Notes under the pieces: model-generated
What the model was told of the DNA's origin: nothing
Seen by the model: the letters and a program-made list of their open reading frames with translations, nothing else
The model's database searches: none
Part shown: piece by piece, positions 23,746 through 33,010 of the stretch
Position numbering within the stretch: position 1 is the stretch's first letter
How the letters are laid out: every line of letters begins with the position of its first letter
Assembly: GCF_003626595.1 (NCBI RefSeq)
Contig: NZ_RBAK01000004.1
Location: forward strand, 310,001-374,000
Direction: 5' to 3'
DNA: 64,000 nt
DNA from: Micromonospora endolithica
Lineage (GTDB): Bacteria > Actinomycetota > Actinomycetes > Mycobacteriales > Micromonosporaceae
Translations under genes and position numbers: made by a program

Positions 23746-25770
23746 TCAGCCGAACACGTTGTCGAGTACCGCGGCCAGCTTCCGGTGACCCGGCTCGTTG
23801 GGGTGCGGACAGCCGCCGAGGCCGGTCTGCTGGATGTCGCCGGGGCCGAGTGCCGGCGGCGGCGCGAACCGCACCCGGTCGTGGCGGGGCAGTCCGGCGA
23901 GGATCACCGCGTTGATCTCCTGTGTCCACCGCTGGACGGTCGCCTTCCAGCCCGGATCGTCGATCAGGTCCCGCACGTCGGAGGGGATCTGTCCGGGCAG
24001 GAGGCCCAGTACCTCCTTGTCGAGGGCCGCGCGGTACGTCTCGGCGAACATTCCGATGTCGAACCCGGCCCGGCTGATGTCGTAGTAGCCCATCCACACC
24101 ACCTTGTCCGCGCCGGCGTCGAGCACCTGCTCGACGATGCTCTCCACGTCGGCCTTGATGGCGGCGTAGTGGGCCGGCCCGTCGTACGCCTTGATCTCGA
24201 TCCGGCGGTGCACGTAGCGGATGCCGCTGCGGTCACCCTCGATCCGGACGTCGCAGGAGCCGCCGTTGATGACGTTGGGCTTCGTGGTCACCTTGCCCGC
24301 GAGGTCGTACCACTCCGTGATCGCCTTGAACAGCTGGCCGTGTTGGTCGAAGTACCGCTGCACCAGATCCTTGTAGTGGTCCGCGGTGCCGCACTTCGCG
24401 ATGCCGGTGAGCACCTCGGTCCAGTTGGTGTTGTTGACCCCGCCGGTGGTCACGAAGTAGGCGGCCTTGCGGTCGGCCTTGGCCTGGCGGATCGCGCGGT
24501 CGGCCAGGTCGATGGGCGGGGAGTTGCGCGCCCACGGGTTCCTGCAGGCGTCCGCGTGGCCCGGACCCGCGCCGCGGATCTCTCCGGTGCCCATGCCGGT
24601 ACGGGCGAAGTTGAAGTACTCCGTGACGTTGCGGTTGTGGTTGGCGACGTACTTGCCGGCGTAGCTGAAGATCATGTCGTTGCCGGGCAGCTTGGGCACC
24701 CGGAAGTCGGCGGAGGTGTTCCCCACGCAGTTGCCCACCGGGTACGCGTGGCTGAGCTGGAGGTGGGCGGAGGTGACCGAGTCACCGGTGGCCACCAGCA
24801 CGACCGGCTTGGCGGGGTTGCGCCCCGAGGGGCAGAACCGGTCCTTGCGCGCGTCGGTCAGCTCCTCGTCGCCGGCCTTCGTCGGGCAGGGCGGTCCGAC
24901 CGTCGGGCTGGGCGGCGGGTTCGGCGGACCGGTCGGCGGGTCGGTGGGCGGGTCGGTGGGCGGGTCGGTCGGCGCGGTGGGAGATTCGGAGGGCGACTCG
25001 CTCGGGCTGCTGCTCGGGGATCCGCTCGGGCTGGTGGAGGGGGACCCGCTCGGGCTGCCCGAAGGTGAGCCGCTCGGGCTGCCGGACGGTGAGCCGCTCG
25101 GGCTGCTCGTCGGCGACCCGCTCGGGCTGGCCGTCGGCGACCCGCTCGGGCTGGTCGACGGCGACGTGCTGGGACTGCTCGTCGGTGAGCCGCTCGGGCT
25201 GCCCGACGGTGACCCGCTCGCGCTGGTCGACGGTGACGCGGTGGAACTGGCCGACGGCGACCCGCTCGGGCCGCCGGTGGGGCTGGGGCAGGGGGTCGGA
25301 CTGCCGCTGGGTGATCGACTCGGGCTCCCGGTGGGCGCCGGGCTGTCGCTGGTCGCGACGGCCGTCGGGGCCACCGTGGCGATCGCGGCGGCCCGGGCCG
25401 CTTCGCCGGTGTCGGCCCGGTCCGGCCGCGGCGTGGCCGGGGTGCCGCCGGCCGTCGGTGTCGCGGTGGGGCAGTCCTGCGCGTCCGCATAGTCCTGCGC
25501 CAACGCGTTGCGCACGTCGGCGGGCAGTGGTGCCCCCTCCGGAACGCAGGGGTCGAACGTCCACCGGGTGAGCACCCCCCGGTAGTCGATGTCGCGGGTA
25601 CAGGTGCCCGGGTCGTCGCCGGGCCCCGCCGCCACCGGCCGGACGGTCAGCGGATCGGCGGGCGTGACGGTCACATTGATGCCGACCATCAGGGTGAGCG
25701 TGGCCAGGGCCGCCAGGATCCCGGTCATGGCACCCCATGCTCTTCCGCTGCCGCGGAACGTGGATCTCAT
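23746..25770 (-). CDS. Secreted SGNH-fold hydrolase with Ser/Pro/Gly repeat linker
   Basis: 674 residues from ATG 25770 (GGAAGGAG upstream). An N-terminal hydrophobic helix (about 14-34) serves as signal or anchor. A cysteine-containing domain follows (about 50-110), then a ~120-residue linker of GSPS/TSPS repeats and PTDPP repeats, then an SGNH hydrolase domain from about 315. The catalytic blocks are GDSVTSAH near 330 (nucleophile Ser), GGVNN near 445 (oxyanion Asn) and HPNEPGH near 655 (catalytic His). Members are extracellular esterases, lipases or carbohydrate deacetylases. The long flexible linker suggests that the enzyme reaches out through the wall. It is divergent from a SARP-type regulator. 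Confidence 0.85.
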   Translation of the reverse strand: MRSTFRGSGRAWGAMTGILAALATLTLMVGINVTVTPADPLTVRPVAAGPGDDPGTCTRDIDYRGVLTRWTFDPCVPEGAPLPADVRNALAQDYADAQDCPTATPTAGGTPATPRPDRADTGEAARAAAIATVAPTAVATSDSPAPTGSPSRSPSGSPTPCPSPTGGPSGSPSASSTASPSTSASGSPSGSPSGSPTSSPSTSPSTSPSGSPTASPSGSPTSSPSGSPSGSPSGSPSGSPSGSPSTSPSGSPSSSPSESPSESPTAPTDPPTDPPTDPPTGPPNPPPSPTVGPPCPTKAGDEELTDARKDRFCPSGRNPAKPVVLVATGDSVTSAHLQLSHAYPVGNCVGNTSADFRVPKLPGNDMIFSYAGKYVANHNRNVTEYFNFARTGMGTGEIRGAGPGHADACRNPWARNSPPIDLADRAIRQAKADRKAAYFVTTGGVNNTNWTEVLTGIAKCGTADHYKDLVQRYFDQHGQLFKAITEWYDLAGKVTTKPNVINGGSCDVRIEGDRSGIRYVHRRIEIKAYDGPAHYAAIKADVESIVEQVLDAGADKVVWMGYYDISRAGFDIGMFAETYRAALDKEVLGLLPGQIPSDVRDLIDDPGWKATVQRWTQEINAVILAGLPRHDRVRFAPPPALGPGDIQQTGLGGCPHPNEPGHRKLAAVLDNVFG
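24980..25330. repeat. Degenerate in-gene repeat coding GSPS/TSPS tetrapeptides
   Basis: Around twenty-five imperfect 12-base units (core CTCGGGCTG on the plus strand) encode a (G/T)SPS-type linker of the SGNH hydrolase. The unit length matches four codons, so copy number can change without frameshift. Similar low-complexity linkers in actinomycete exported proteins connect domains and are often O-glycosylated. Confidence 0.8.
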
Positions 25771-25899
25771 GGGCTGGCGTCTCCTTCCGAGGAGCTGCTG
25801 GATGGCGAGGCGAGCGGTTCTGGTGATCCCTCCGCCTCGCCGCGGACGCTAGCCAGGGGTGATAATTCGTCGATGAAACCGCGGTGAAGCGGGGGGACT

Positions 25900-28881
25900 G
25901 TGGTGCGGATACAGGCGCTGGGACCGCTCCGGATCTGGGACGGCGCGCGGTGGGCGTCGATCGCGGCGCCGCACCAACGCATCGTGCTGGCGGTACTGCT
26001 GGCCGACGCCGGACGACCGGTGCCCAGGGACCGGCTGATCCACGAGATCTGGGGTGAACGGCCGACCCGGACCGCGGCCACCGCCGTCAACGGTTACGTC
26101 ATGCGCCTGCGCCGGTCGTTGCGCGCCGGCGACGCCGGCGACGTGGTCAGCCGCGCCGCCGGTTACGAGCTGGCGACCGCCGAGGACGCGGTCGACATCC
26201 AGGTCTTCGAGCGGATGGTGCGCACCGGCAAGCGGTACGTCGCCGAGGGCCGGATGGCCGACGCGGCGCGCCAGTTGTCCGGTGCCCTGGCGCTGTGGCG
26301 CGGCGCGGCCCTCGCGGACGTGCCGGCCACGCTCACCGTGTCCGCCGAGGTGGCCCGGGTCGAGCAGTTGCGCCTCACGGCCCGTGAGGAACACTTCGGC
26401 GCACGGCTGGAGCTGGGTCAGCACGCCGAGATCGTGGACGAGTTGGCCGCGCTCACGCGTGAGCATCCACTGCGCGAGCGACTCTGCCGCTACCTGATGA
26501 TCTCGCTGTACCGGTGCGGACGGCGGGCGGAGGCGCTCGACGCGTACCGGCGGGTCCGGGGGGTGCTCGTCGCGGAGACCGGCATCGAGCCCGGTCCGGA
26601 ACTGCGAGGCCTGGAGCACGCCGTGCTCACCGACGACCGTACGCTGGCCGCGCCCGCCGTCGCGCCGGTGATCCCGGCGCAGCTGCCGGCCGCGGTCGCC
26701 GACTTCGCCGGCCGCCACGACCTGCTCGCGAGCCTGGACTCCCTCGCGCGGCAGCGGCCCGCGCCGCCGGTGGTCGTCGCGGGTCTGGCCGGGGTCGGCA
26801 AGACGGCCCTCGCGGTGCACTGGGGACAGTCGGTACGCGACCGGTTCCCCGACGGTCAGCTCTACCTCGACCTGCGCGGGAGTTCACCCCGTCCGCCGGT
26901 CGCGCCGATGGAGGCACTCGCGCACTTCCTGCACGCCCTCGGCGTGCGGGCCGAGGAGATCCCGGCCGGGCTGGACGAGGCGGTCGGCCTGTACCGGAGC
27001 GTGACCGCCGTCCGGCGGATCCTCGTCGTGCTGGACAACGCGGAGCGACCCGACCAGGTCCGCCCGCTGCTGCCGGGCGGGCCGGGCTGCATGGTCCTGG
27101 TGACCAGCCGCGAGCAGCAGCGTGGGTTGACCGCCCGGGAGGGCGCCGTGGGACTCCACCTGGGGGTGCTGCCGCCGGACGAGGCCGCCCACCTGCTGCG
27201 GACGCTGCTACCCGGTGCGGCCGACGAGGACGCGGCGGAACTGGCCCGGCTCTGCGGTCACCTGCCCCTGGCACTGCGCATCGCCGCCGCCAACCTGCGC
27301 GCCGAGCTGACTCCGATCAGTCAGTACAACCGGCGGCTCGCCGCCGGGGACCGGTTGGCGGCGCTCGGTGTGCCCGGCGACGCCACCACCGGCACCGTCA
27401 CCGCCTTCGACCTCTCCTACCAGGCACACTCGCCGGCCGCCCGCCGGTTGTTCCGGCTGCTGGGCGTCGCACCGGGGGACACGGTGACCGCACCGGCGGC
27501 GGCGGCCCTCGCCGACGTGCCGGTGGCCCAGGCCGAGGTCCTGCTCGACACCATCGCCCGGGCCCATCTGCTGGAGCGGGCCGGCCCCGGCCGCTACCGC
27601 TGGCACGACCTGGTCCGCCTCTATGCCCGACGTCGCTGCCTCGCCGAGGACACCGACCGGGAGGTGGCGATCGACCGGCTCCACCACCATTACCTGTCCA
27701 CCATGGACGCGGCCGCCGGTCTGCTCTATCCGCACGTGGTACGGCTGGACCTGCCCGCGACGGTCGACGCCGCGCACCGGGTCGGGTTCGACGACCCGGC
27801 CGACGCGTCCGACTGGGTGGCGGCCGAACAGGACAACATGATCGCGGCGATCCTGGCGGCCGGACCCCGGCACCGCGAGGCGGCCTGGCGGCTGGCCGAC
27901 CAGCTGCGCTGGCACCTCGACTTCACCGCCCCGTCGGCGGAGTGGCTGCCGGTCACCGAGGCCGCGCTCGGGCACGCCCGGGCGGACGCGCACCCGCTCG
28001 GGCAGGCCGCCGCGCACCTGGGCCGGGCGACGGTCCTGCTGGCCACCAGCCGATACCCGGAGGCGTTGGAGGACTTCCAGCGGGCGCTCGGGTTCGCCCG
28101 GGACGCCGGGTGGGTCGAGGGCCAGACCTGCGCGTTGAGCAACCTGGCCCACGTCTCGTTCGAGACCGGCCGGTTGGACCTGGCCGCCCGGCACAGCCTG
28201 GAGGCACTGGAGCTGGACACCCGGATCGGCCGGACCGCCGGCCAGCTCGCCCGGCTGGCCAACCTCGGCAACATCCGCCTCCAGCAGGGCCGACTGGCCG
28301 AGGCCATCGCGTACTGCGAGCGGGTCGTCGCGCTGGAGAGCACGATCGGCGAGTGGCAGGGGCAGGGCACCGCCCACGGCTGCCTGGGGGAGGCCCATCT
28401 GCTGCTCGGACGCCACGAGGAGGCACTGACCTACCTCTCGGTGGCGTTGGCCACCCACCGCCGGGCCGGGGCGCGCAGCTGCGAGGCGGACACCCTGCGC
28501 CTGCTGGCCTCCGTGCGCGCGGCGACCGGTCACGTCGAGGAGGCCCAGGGCCTGGCCACCGAGGCGTTACGGATAACCCGCGAGGTCGGTGACCGCTGGG
28601 TCGAGGCCCAGGTCCTGATCGCCCAGGCCGACCTGGACCTGCGTACCGGCGACGCCGACCTCGCCGTCGCGCACCTGCGGCAGGTCCTCGCGCAGTCCCG
28701 TGGGGACGGCGACCGGCACACCGAGGCGCAGGCGCTGATCGGCCTGGCGCGGGCCCACCGGCTGCGCGGCGTCGCCGGGACGACCGAGTCCCGGGCTTAC
28801 GCGGTGCAGGCGACCGGCGTCTGCCGGGAGTTCGGTTACGACCTGTTGGAGCGCAACGCCTCGGCGCTGGCCGGGTCCTGA
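25900..28881 (+). CDS. AfsR/SARP-type regulator: OmpR-like HTH, BTAD, NB-ARC, TPR
   Basis: 993 residues from GTG 25900 or the adjacent GTG 25903, after a G-rich ribosome site; GATAAT at 25861-25866 is a candidate -10. Residues 1-95 form an OmpR-like winged helix (VVSRAAGYEL at its end), 100-245 the BTAD domain (DALDAYRRVRGVLVAETGIEPGPEL), and 285-560 an NB-ARC ATPase with Walker A GLAGVGKTALAVHWG near 297. TPR repeats then run to the end (repeated A-rich helices such as LARLANLGNIRLQQGRLAEAI). Such regulators switch on secondary metabolism or extracellular enzymes. The nearest likely target is the divergent SGNH hydrolase. Confidence 0.9.
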   Translation: MVRIQALGPLRIWDGARWASIAAPHQRIVLAVLLADAGRPVPRDRLIHEIWGERPTRTAATAVNGYVMRLRRSLRAGDAGDVVSRAAGYELATAEDAVDIQVFERMVRTGKRYVAEGRMADAARQLSGALALWRGAALADVPATLTVSAEVARVEQLRLTAREEHFGARLELGQHAEIVDELAALTREHPLRERLCRYLMISLYRCGRRAEALDAYRRVRGVLVAETGIEPGPELRGLEHAVLTDDRTLAAPAVAPVIPAQLPAAVADFAGRHDLLASLDSLARQRPAPPVVVAGLAGVGKTALAVHWGQSVRDRFPDGQLYLDLRGSSPRPPVAPMEALAHFLHALGVRAEEIPAGLDEAVGLYRSVTAVRRILVVLDNAERPDQVRPLLPGGPGCMVLVTSREQQRGLTAREGAVGLHLGVLPPDEAAHLLRTLLPGAADEDAAELARLCGHLPLALRIAAANLRAELTPISQYNRRLAAGDRLAALGVPGDATTGTVTAFDLSYQAHSPAARRLFRLLGVAPGDTVTAPAAAALADVPVAQAEVLLDTIARAHLLERAGPGRYRWHDLVRLYARRRCLAEDTDREVAIDRLHHHYLSTMDAAAGLLYPHVVRLDLPATVDAAHRVGFDDPADASDWVAAEQDNMIAAILAAGPRHREAAWRLADQLRWHLDFTAPSAEWLPVTEAALGHARADAHPLGQAAAHLGRATVLLATSRYPEALEDFQRALGFARDAGWVEGQTCALSNLAHVSFETGRLDLAARHSLEALELDTRIGRTAGQLARLANLGNIRLQQGRLAEAIAYCERVVALESTIGEWQGQGTAHGCLGEAHLLLGRHEEALTYLSVALATHRRAGARSCEADTLRLLASVRAATGHVEEAQGLATEALRITREVGDRWVEAQVLIAQADLDLRTGDADLAVAHLRQVLAQSRGDGDRHTEAQALIGLARAHRLRGVAGTTESRAYAVQATGVCREFGYDLLERNASALAGS

Positions 28882-28891
28882 GGTGTCGACG

Positions 28892-29155
28892 TCACCTGCG
28901 GTCGTCGTCCCGGGTGGGGATCTGCTGACGCTGCTCCAGCGCGTCCGCCGGGTTGGCGTCGGCCGGCAACGACGTCACGTCCTCCAGCGTGCTCGCCGGT
29001 AGGGAGCCCTGCTCGGCCAGGTCGGCCTCGGACGCCTCCGCGTCGACGTCGCCCGACATCCGGTCCGGTGGCCCGTCGTCGATGGCGTCCTGCCGCTGCT
29101 CCACGGCGTCGGCCTCCGGCGGCCGGCGCAGCGGGTCGTCCTGGTAGGTGCTCAC
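28892..29155 (-). CDS. Small acidic hydrophilic protein with ADALEQ-type repeats
   Basis: 87 residues from GTG 29155; GGAGG lies 6-8 bases upstream and a longer frame to 29287 has no such site. The sequence is highly polar and probably disordered: three related motifs, ADAVEQRQ, ADLAEQG and ADALEQRQ, are spread along it, and the C-terminus is TRDDDRR. No catalytic or membrane feature is seen and the function is unknown. It ends 10 bp from the SARP regulator gene, tail to tail. Confidence 0.6.
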   Translation of the reverse strand: MSTYQDDPLRRPPEADAVEQRQDAIDDGPPDRMSGDVDAEASEADLAEQGSLPASTLEDVTSLPADANPADALEQRQQIPTRDDDRR

Positions 29156-29339
29156 GAGGGGCCTCCTGCCCGGTGGCGTCCAGCACGCCACCCGGCCGCT
29201 GCCTACCCGCTGTCGCCCCGCGCACGCCTGGCCGCGGGCGGGGCGAGCGTACCGAGACCCGTCGATGCATGCCAGGGCTTTTGCCATTGAAACAAAAAGA
29301 TGGTCATATCTCGACTAAAGATGGCGCTGTCACGAAGAT

Positions 29340-31322
29340 GTGGTGATGCGCCGTCCCCGCTCAGTTCCCCGCCGGCCGATCTCCGGCCTGCTCGCGCTCG
29401 TCGTCGTGGCGCTCGTCCTCCTCGTGCCCGCCGGTCCGGTCTCGGCCCACGGTTCGCTGGCGATGTCCACGCCGGCCCCGGGTGCCAGCGTGGCCCAGCC
29501 GTTGACCGAGGTGTCGCTCTACTTCACCGAGAAGGTGGCGCCCAACGCGTACCTCACGGTCACCGCCCCGGGCGGCGGTCGTGTCGACGGTGGGTGGAGA
29601 TATGGTGAGCCGAAGCCGCTGGATCGGCCCGTCCGGGAGTACTTCCTGGTCAACGGGACGTTCGAGCCCCGCGAGTACACCACGGGTTTCCCGGCGGTGG
29701 TGAGGGTCGCCCACCTGCCGGCCGTCGGGCAGTACACGGTGAGCTACCTGTCGCTGGCCTCCGACGGCGAGCCGGTCCGGGGCACCCTGACGTTCCGCTA
29801 CACCGGCCGGGCGACTCCGCCGCCCGCCGGCTGGAGTCCGCCCACCGACCAGCCGGACCCGGCGCTGGTGACGGCCGCCGCGCAGCACGAGACCTCCGGT
29901 CACGGACCGGAGGGGCAGACCACCGCCGCCGCCGCGCCGGTGGTGTCGTCGGCGCCGACCCCGGCCGTAGCCGGTCCGCCGGCGTCGGACGAGGGCGGCC
30001 CCGGCCTGCTCGCCTGGGGCGGCGCGGTGGCGCTGGCGGCGGTGCTGGCCGGGCTCCTGCTCCGGCGGCGCCGGCCGGCTCCGGTGCGCCGGCTCACCGG
30101 GCGCTCCCGTGCCCCGGGGGCCGCACCGCGTCGCGGCGGCGGTGCTGGCCGGGCGCGTCCGGCCGGGCGCGGCGGGACGGGCCGCCGCACCGGCACCGGG
30201 AGTACGAGGCAACCCACGGCCACGACGAGGAAGGGCGGCGCGGCCGGCGCCGCCGACGCCGGGTCGACGGCCACCCGGAAGACCGCGCCGGCGGCCGCTC
30301 CGCCCGACGGTGACCGGGCGGCGGTCGTACCCGTCGACGGGCCGGACCTGTCGGCCGCGGGGCCGACCTTCGGACCGCGGACGAGCAACACACGTCTCGC
30401 GCTGGTCGTCGGTGCGGTGGTGGTGGCCCTGCTGGCCGGGTTCGGGTTGGGGCGGACCGGCACCGGCGAGCGGGTCGCGACCGGCGGGCCGGCCGGCCCG
30501 GCGGCCGGCAGCGGGGACCCCGACCAGGCGCGGGCGGCCTCGGCGGGGGACGGGCACCAGCACGTGGCGGGTACCGGACCGCACACCCACCCGGGTGACG
30601 GCGCCGGCCAGAATCAGGTCGCCGGGACGGCGGTCAGCGCGGCCGGCTACACGATGCGGCCCGTGCGGCGGACCCAGCCGGCCGGCGCGGGCGCGGACTA
30701 CCAGTTCCGCGTCGTGGGCACCGACGGGCAGCCGGTGACGCGCTTCGTCACCGTCCACGACAAGCCGTTGCACCTGATCGTGGTCGGCCGTGATCTCGAC
30801 GGCTACCAGCATCTGCATCCGACCATGGCCCCGGACGGCACGTGGACCGTCCCGCTGGCGTTGACCCGGGCCGGCAGCTACCGCGTCTACGCCGACTTCT
30901 CGGTCGCCGGTCCGGACGGCGGGCCGGTGCCGCTGGTGCTCGGCGTCGACCACCACGTGCCGGGCGCGTACGCCCCGGTCGCGCTGCCACCGGCCGGGCC
31001 GCGGGCGACGGCCGGGCCCTACACGGTGGCGATGGGCGGCACCCCGACTGCCGGTGTGACGGTGCCGCTGGACTTCCGGGTCAGCCCCGCCGGGACGCCC
31101 GACCCGGTGGCGTTGCAGCGCTACCTGGGCGCGTACGGGCACCTGGTCGTGGTCCGCGAGGGCGACCTGGGCTACGTGCACGTGCACCCCGAGTCGGAAC
31201 TCGTCGACGGCGCGGTCCGGTTCTGGCTGACCGCACCGAGCGCGGGCCGGTACCGGGCGTTCCTCGACTTCCAGGTCGACGGCGCGGTGCACACCGCGGC
31301 GTACACGGTCGACGTGCCCTGA
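29340..31322 (+). CDS. CopC-domain membrane protein with large extracytoplasmic C-terminal domain
   Basis: 660 residues from GTG 29340 (ATG 29346 is an alternative). A signal peptide should be cut after VSA, exposing H37 (HGSLAMSTPAPGASV) as the N-terminal copper ligand of a CopC domain (about 37-160). A Pro/Ala linker leads to a membrane helix near 222-243. A very basic R/G/A-rich stretch follows, presumably cytosolic. A second helix near 351-371 returns the chain outside, to a His-rich region (GDGHQHVAGTGPHTHPGDG) and a ~220-residue beta domain with YQHLHPTM and YVHVHPE. The His clusters suggest copper or other metal binding. CopC normally delivers copper to CopD; this larger fusion is unusual. 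TTGCCA (29281) and CATATC (29305) form a possible promoter in a locally AT-rich stretch. Confidence 0.75.
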   Translation: MVMRRPRSVPRRPISGLLALVVVALVLLVPAGPVSAHGSLAMSTPAPGASVAQPLTEVSLYFTEKVAPNAYLTVTAPGGGRVDGGWRYGEPKPLDRPVREYFLVNGTFEPREYTTGFPAVVRVAHLPAVGQYTVSYLSLASDGEPVRGTLTFRYTGRATPPPAGWSPPTDQPDPALVTAAAQHETSGHGPEGQTTAAAAPVVSSAPTPAVAGPPASDEGGPGLLAWGGAVALAAVLAGLLLRRRRPAPVRRLTGRSRAPGAAPRRGGGAGRARPAGRGGTGRRTGTGSTRQPTATTRKGGAAGAADAGSTATRKTAPAAAPPDGDRAAVVPVDGPDLSAAGPTFGPRTSNTRLALVVGAVVVALLAGFGLGRTGTGERVATGGPAGPAAGSGDPDQARAASAGDGHQHVAGTGPHTHPGDGAGQNQVAGTAVSAAGYTMRPVRRTQPAGAGADYQFRVVGTDGQPVTRFVTVHDKPLHLIVVGRDLDGYQHLHPTMAPDGTWTVPLALTRAGSYRVYADFSVAGPDGGPVPLVLGVDHHVPGAYAPVALPPAGPRATAGPYTVAMGGTPTAGVTVPLDFRVSPAGTPDPVALQRYLGAYGHLVVVREGDLGYVHVHPESELVDGAVRFWLTAPSAGRYRAFLDFQVDGAVHTAAYTVDVP

Positions 31323-31336
31323 CCAGGCTGCGGCGA

Positions 31337-31373
31337 CCGTCCGGCCGCCCCGCGAGCGCGGGCGGCCGGACGG
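31337..31373. terminator. Strong GC hairpin between convergent copper genes
   Basis: CCGTCCGGCCGCCC (31337-31350) pairs with GGGCGGCCGGACGG (31360-31373); the inner bases CGCG/CGCG extend the stem. It lies between the stops of the CopC fusion gene and the PepSY gene and would serve both directions. Confidence 0.65.
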
Positions 31374-31380
31374 CCGGGGA

Positions 31381-32844
31381 TCAACTCCCGGCGGGAGCCG
31401 GCGAGACCGGCACCGCAGGGCGCCGCCGGCGGGCGACCGCGCCGAGGAGCGTGTCCACGACGAGGAAGCCGAGCACTGTGACGCCGAACCAGGGCAGCGC
31501 CCAGCCGAGCGCCACGGTGGCCGGCACCGCGAGCAGCAGCACCCACCACGGCAGCCCGCGCACCCCGCCCCGGGCGGGCGGGGTGCCCACGGGGGCCCGG
31601 CGGTCGGTGCGGGTCGGCCGGCGCTGCCACCACATCCGGTAGCCCCACACGATCACGCAGAGCAGGCCGAGGGCGAGCCCGGCGAGCAGGATCTGGTTGA
31701 CCGGGCCGAACAGCACGCCCATGTGGGCCTGGATGCCCAGGCTGCTCAGCCGGGCGAGCAGCGGCCAGTCGGCGAAGTCGCTGCGCGCGGTGACGGTGCC
31801 GGCGGTGGGGTCGACGGCGACCCGGTCCCGGGCGACCGGCCAGGTGTTGTCGGTCTGCGCGACGGTCCACGCGGCGCCGAGGTCCCCAGGGACGATCTCC
31901 ACCGGGCCGGACAGGCCGGCGCCGCGCGCGGACGCCAGCACCCGGTCGTACGCCGCCGGATCCTCCGCGGCGGCGGACGAGGGGCCGCCGTGCTGGTGTT
32001 CCCCGCCACCGGCCGCCGGGGGCGTACCGTCCAGAGTGGTGGAGATCGCCGGCGTGCCGGCGCGCAGGCTGTCCAGTCCGGCACTGAAATTCGCCCCGGC
32101 GTAACGGGACCAGGTCAGGCCGGTGGCCGACAGGAAGATCAGGCCGACGGCGAGCCAGACCCCTGTGGTGGCGTGCCAGCCCCGGGTGCGTCGTACCCCC
32201 TTGCCGGCGGACAGGTCGGGCACCACCAGGTGCCGCATCCGGGAGCGGGGGGCGGCGCGGCGACGCCACCACAGGACCACCCCACCGAGGACCAGCACCC
32301 ACAGCCAGCTGGCGGCGATCTCCGAGTAGTGCCGGCCGACCTCGCCCAGGTGCAGGTTCCGGTGCAGGTCGTCCAACCAGGTGGTGGCCGGGGTGGAACC
32401 GAACCACGTGGTCAGCTGACCCTTGACCTCGCCGGTGTAGGGGTCGACGTAGACGGTGTGCTGCCGGTCGCCCAGGTCGGGCTGGGAGAACACCACCCGG
32501 GTGGTCTTCTCGCCGGTGCCGGGCCGCACCCCGGCGAGGGCGCCGTCGGGGTGCGCGGTGCGGGCGGCGGCGACCTGCTCGGCGAGTGACCGGGGCTGGC
32601 CGCCGACCGTGGCGACGGTGAGCTGGTCGCCGTAGAGCACCTGGTCCAGCTGGGGGCTGACCGTGTAGGCCAGCCCGGTCAGCGCCGCCACCACCAGGAA
32701 CGGGGCGACCAGGATCCCGGCGTAGAAGTGCAGCCGGACCAGCAGGGCCGCGAAGGGTGTGGCACGGCGCGCCGGCCGTACCGGGTCCGCCGGGGCGGAG
32801 GGAAGGTCCGGCGGGCGATCACCGGGCAGATCGGTCACGGACAT
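31381..32844 (-). CDS. PepSY-associated TM-helix protein (PiuB-like)
   Basis: 487 residues from ATG 32844 with GGAG 7-8 bases upstream. The pattern is that of PepSY_TM proteins: first helix with LHFYAGILVAPFLVVAALTGLAYTV, a PepSY domain (VYVDPYTGEVKGQL), conserved LDDLHRNLHLGEVGRHYSEIAASWLWVLVLGGVVLWW, a third helix region, a second extracytoplasmic part with HQHGG-type His residues (GGGEHQHGGPS), and the final helix LGIQAHMGVLFGPVNQILLAGLALGLL. Relatives act in iron or copper uptake or metal reduction at the membrane. It is the last gene of the leftward copper cluster. Confidence 0.85.
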   Translation of the reverse strand: MSVTDLPGDRPPDLPSAPADPVRPARRATPFAALLVRLHFYAGILVAPFLVVAALTGLAYTVSPQLDQVLYGDQLTVATVGGQPRSLAEQVAAARTAHPDGALAGVRPGTGEKTTRVVFSQPDLGDRQHTVYVDPYTGEVKGQLTTWFGSTPATTWLDDLHRNLHLGEVGRHYSEIAASWLWVLVLGGVVLWWRRRAAPRSRMRHLVVPDLSAGKGVRRTRGWHATTGVWLAVGLIFLSATGLTWSRYAGANFSAGLDSLRAGTPAISTTLDGTPPAAGGGEHQHGGPSSAAAEDPAAYDRVLASARGAGLSGPVEIVPGDLGAAWTVAQTDNTWPVARDRVAVDPTAGTVTARSDFADWPLLARLSSLGIQAHMGVLFGPVNQILLAGLALGLLCVIVWGYRMWWQRRPTRTDRRAPVGTPPARGGVRGLPWWVLLLAVPATVALGWALPWFGVTVLGFLVVDTLLGAVARRRRPAVPVSPAPAGS

Positions 32845-33010
32845 CGACTACTCCGATCGGAGATGGAGGTTTTGGTGCGGAGCTCGTGCCCGTCGAGCCG
32901 TCGGCGGCCCGGTCGCCGACTCCCGGTCGAATAGTCGGCTCAGGACCTCGGAAAGTTCCGGACCGGCTGAGCGGATCCGTCCGGCTCCCGGATCGGGGCG
33001 CCGGCCGCGG

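Noticed and set aside
24980..25330. Regularly spaced repeats that might suggest a CRISPR array
   Set aside because: Units are 12 bases with no unique spacers and code in frame for a GSPS linker of a secreted enzyme.
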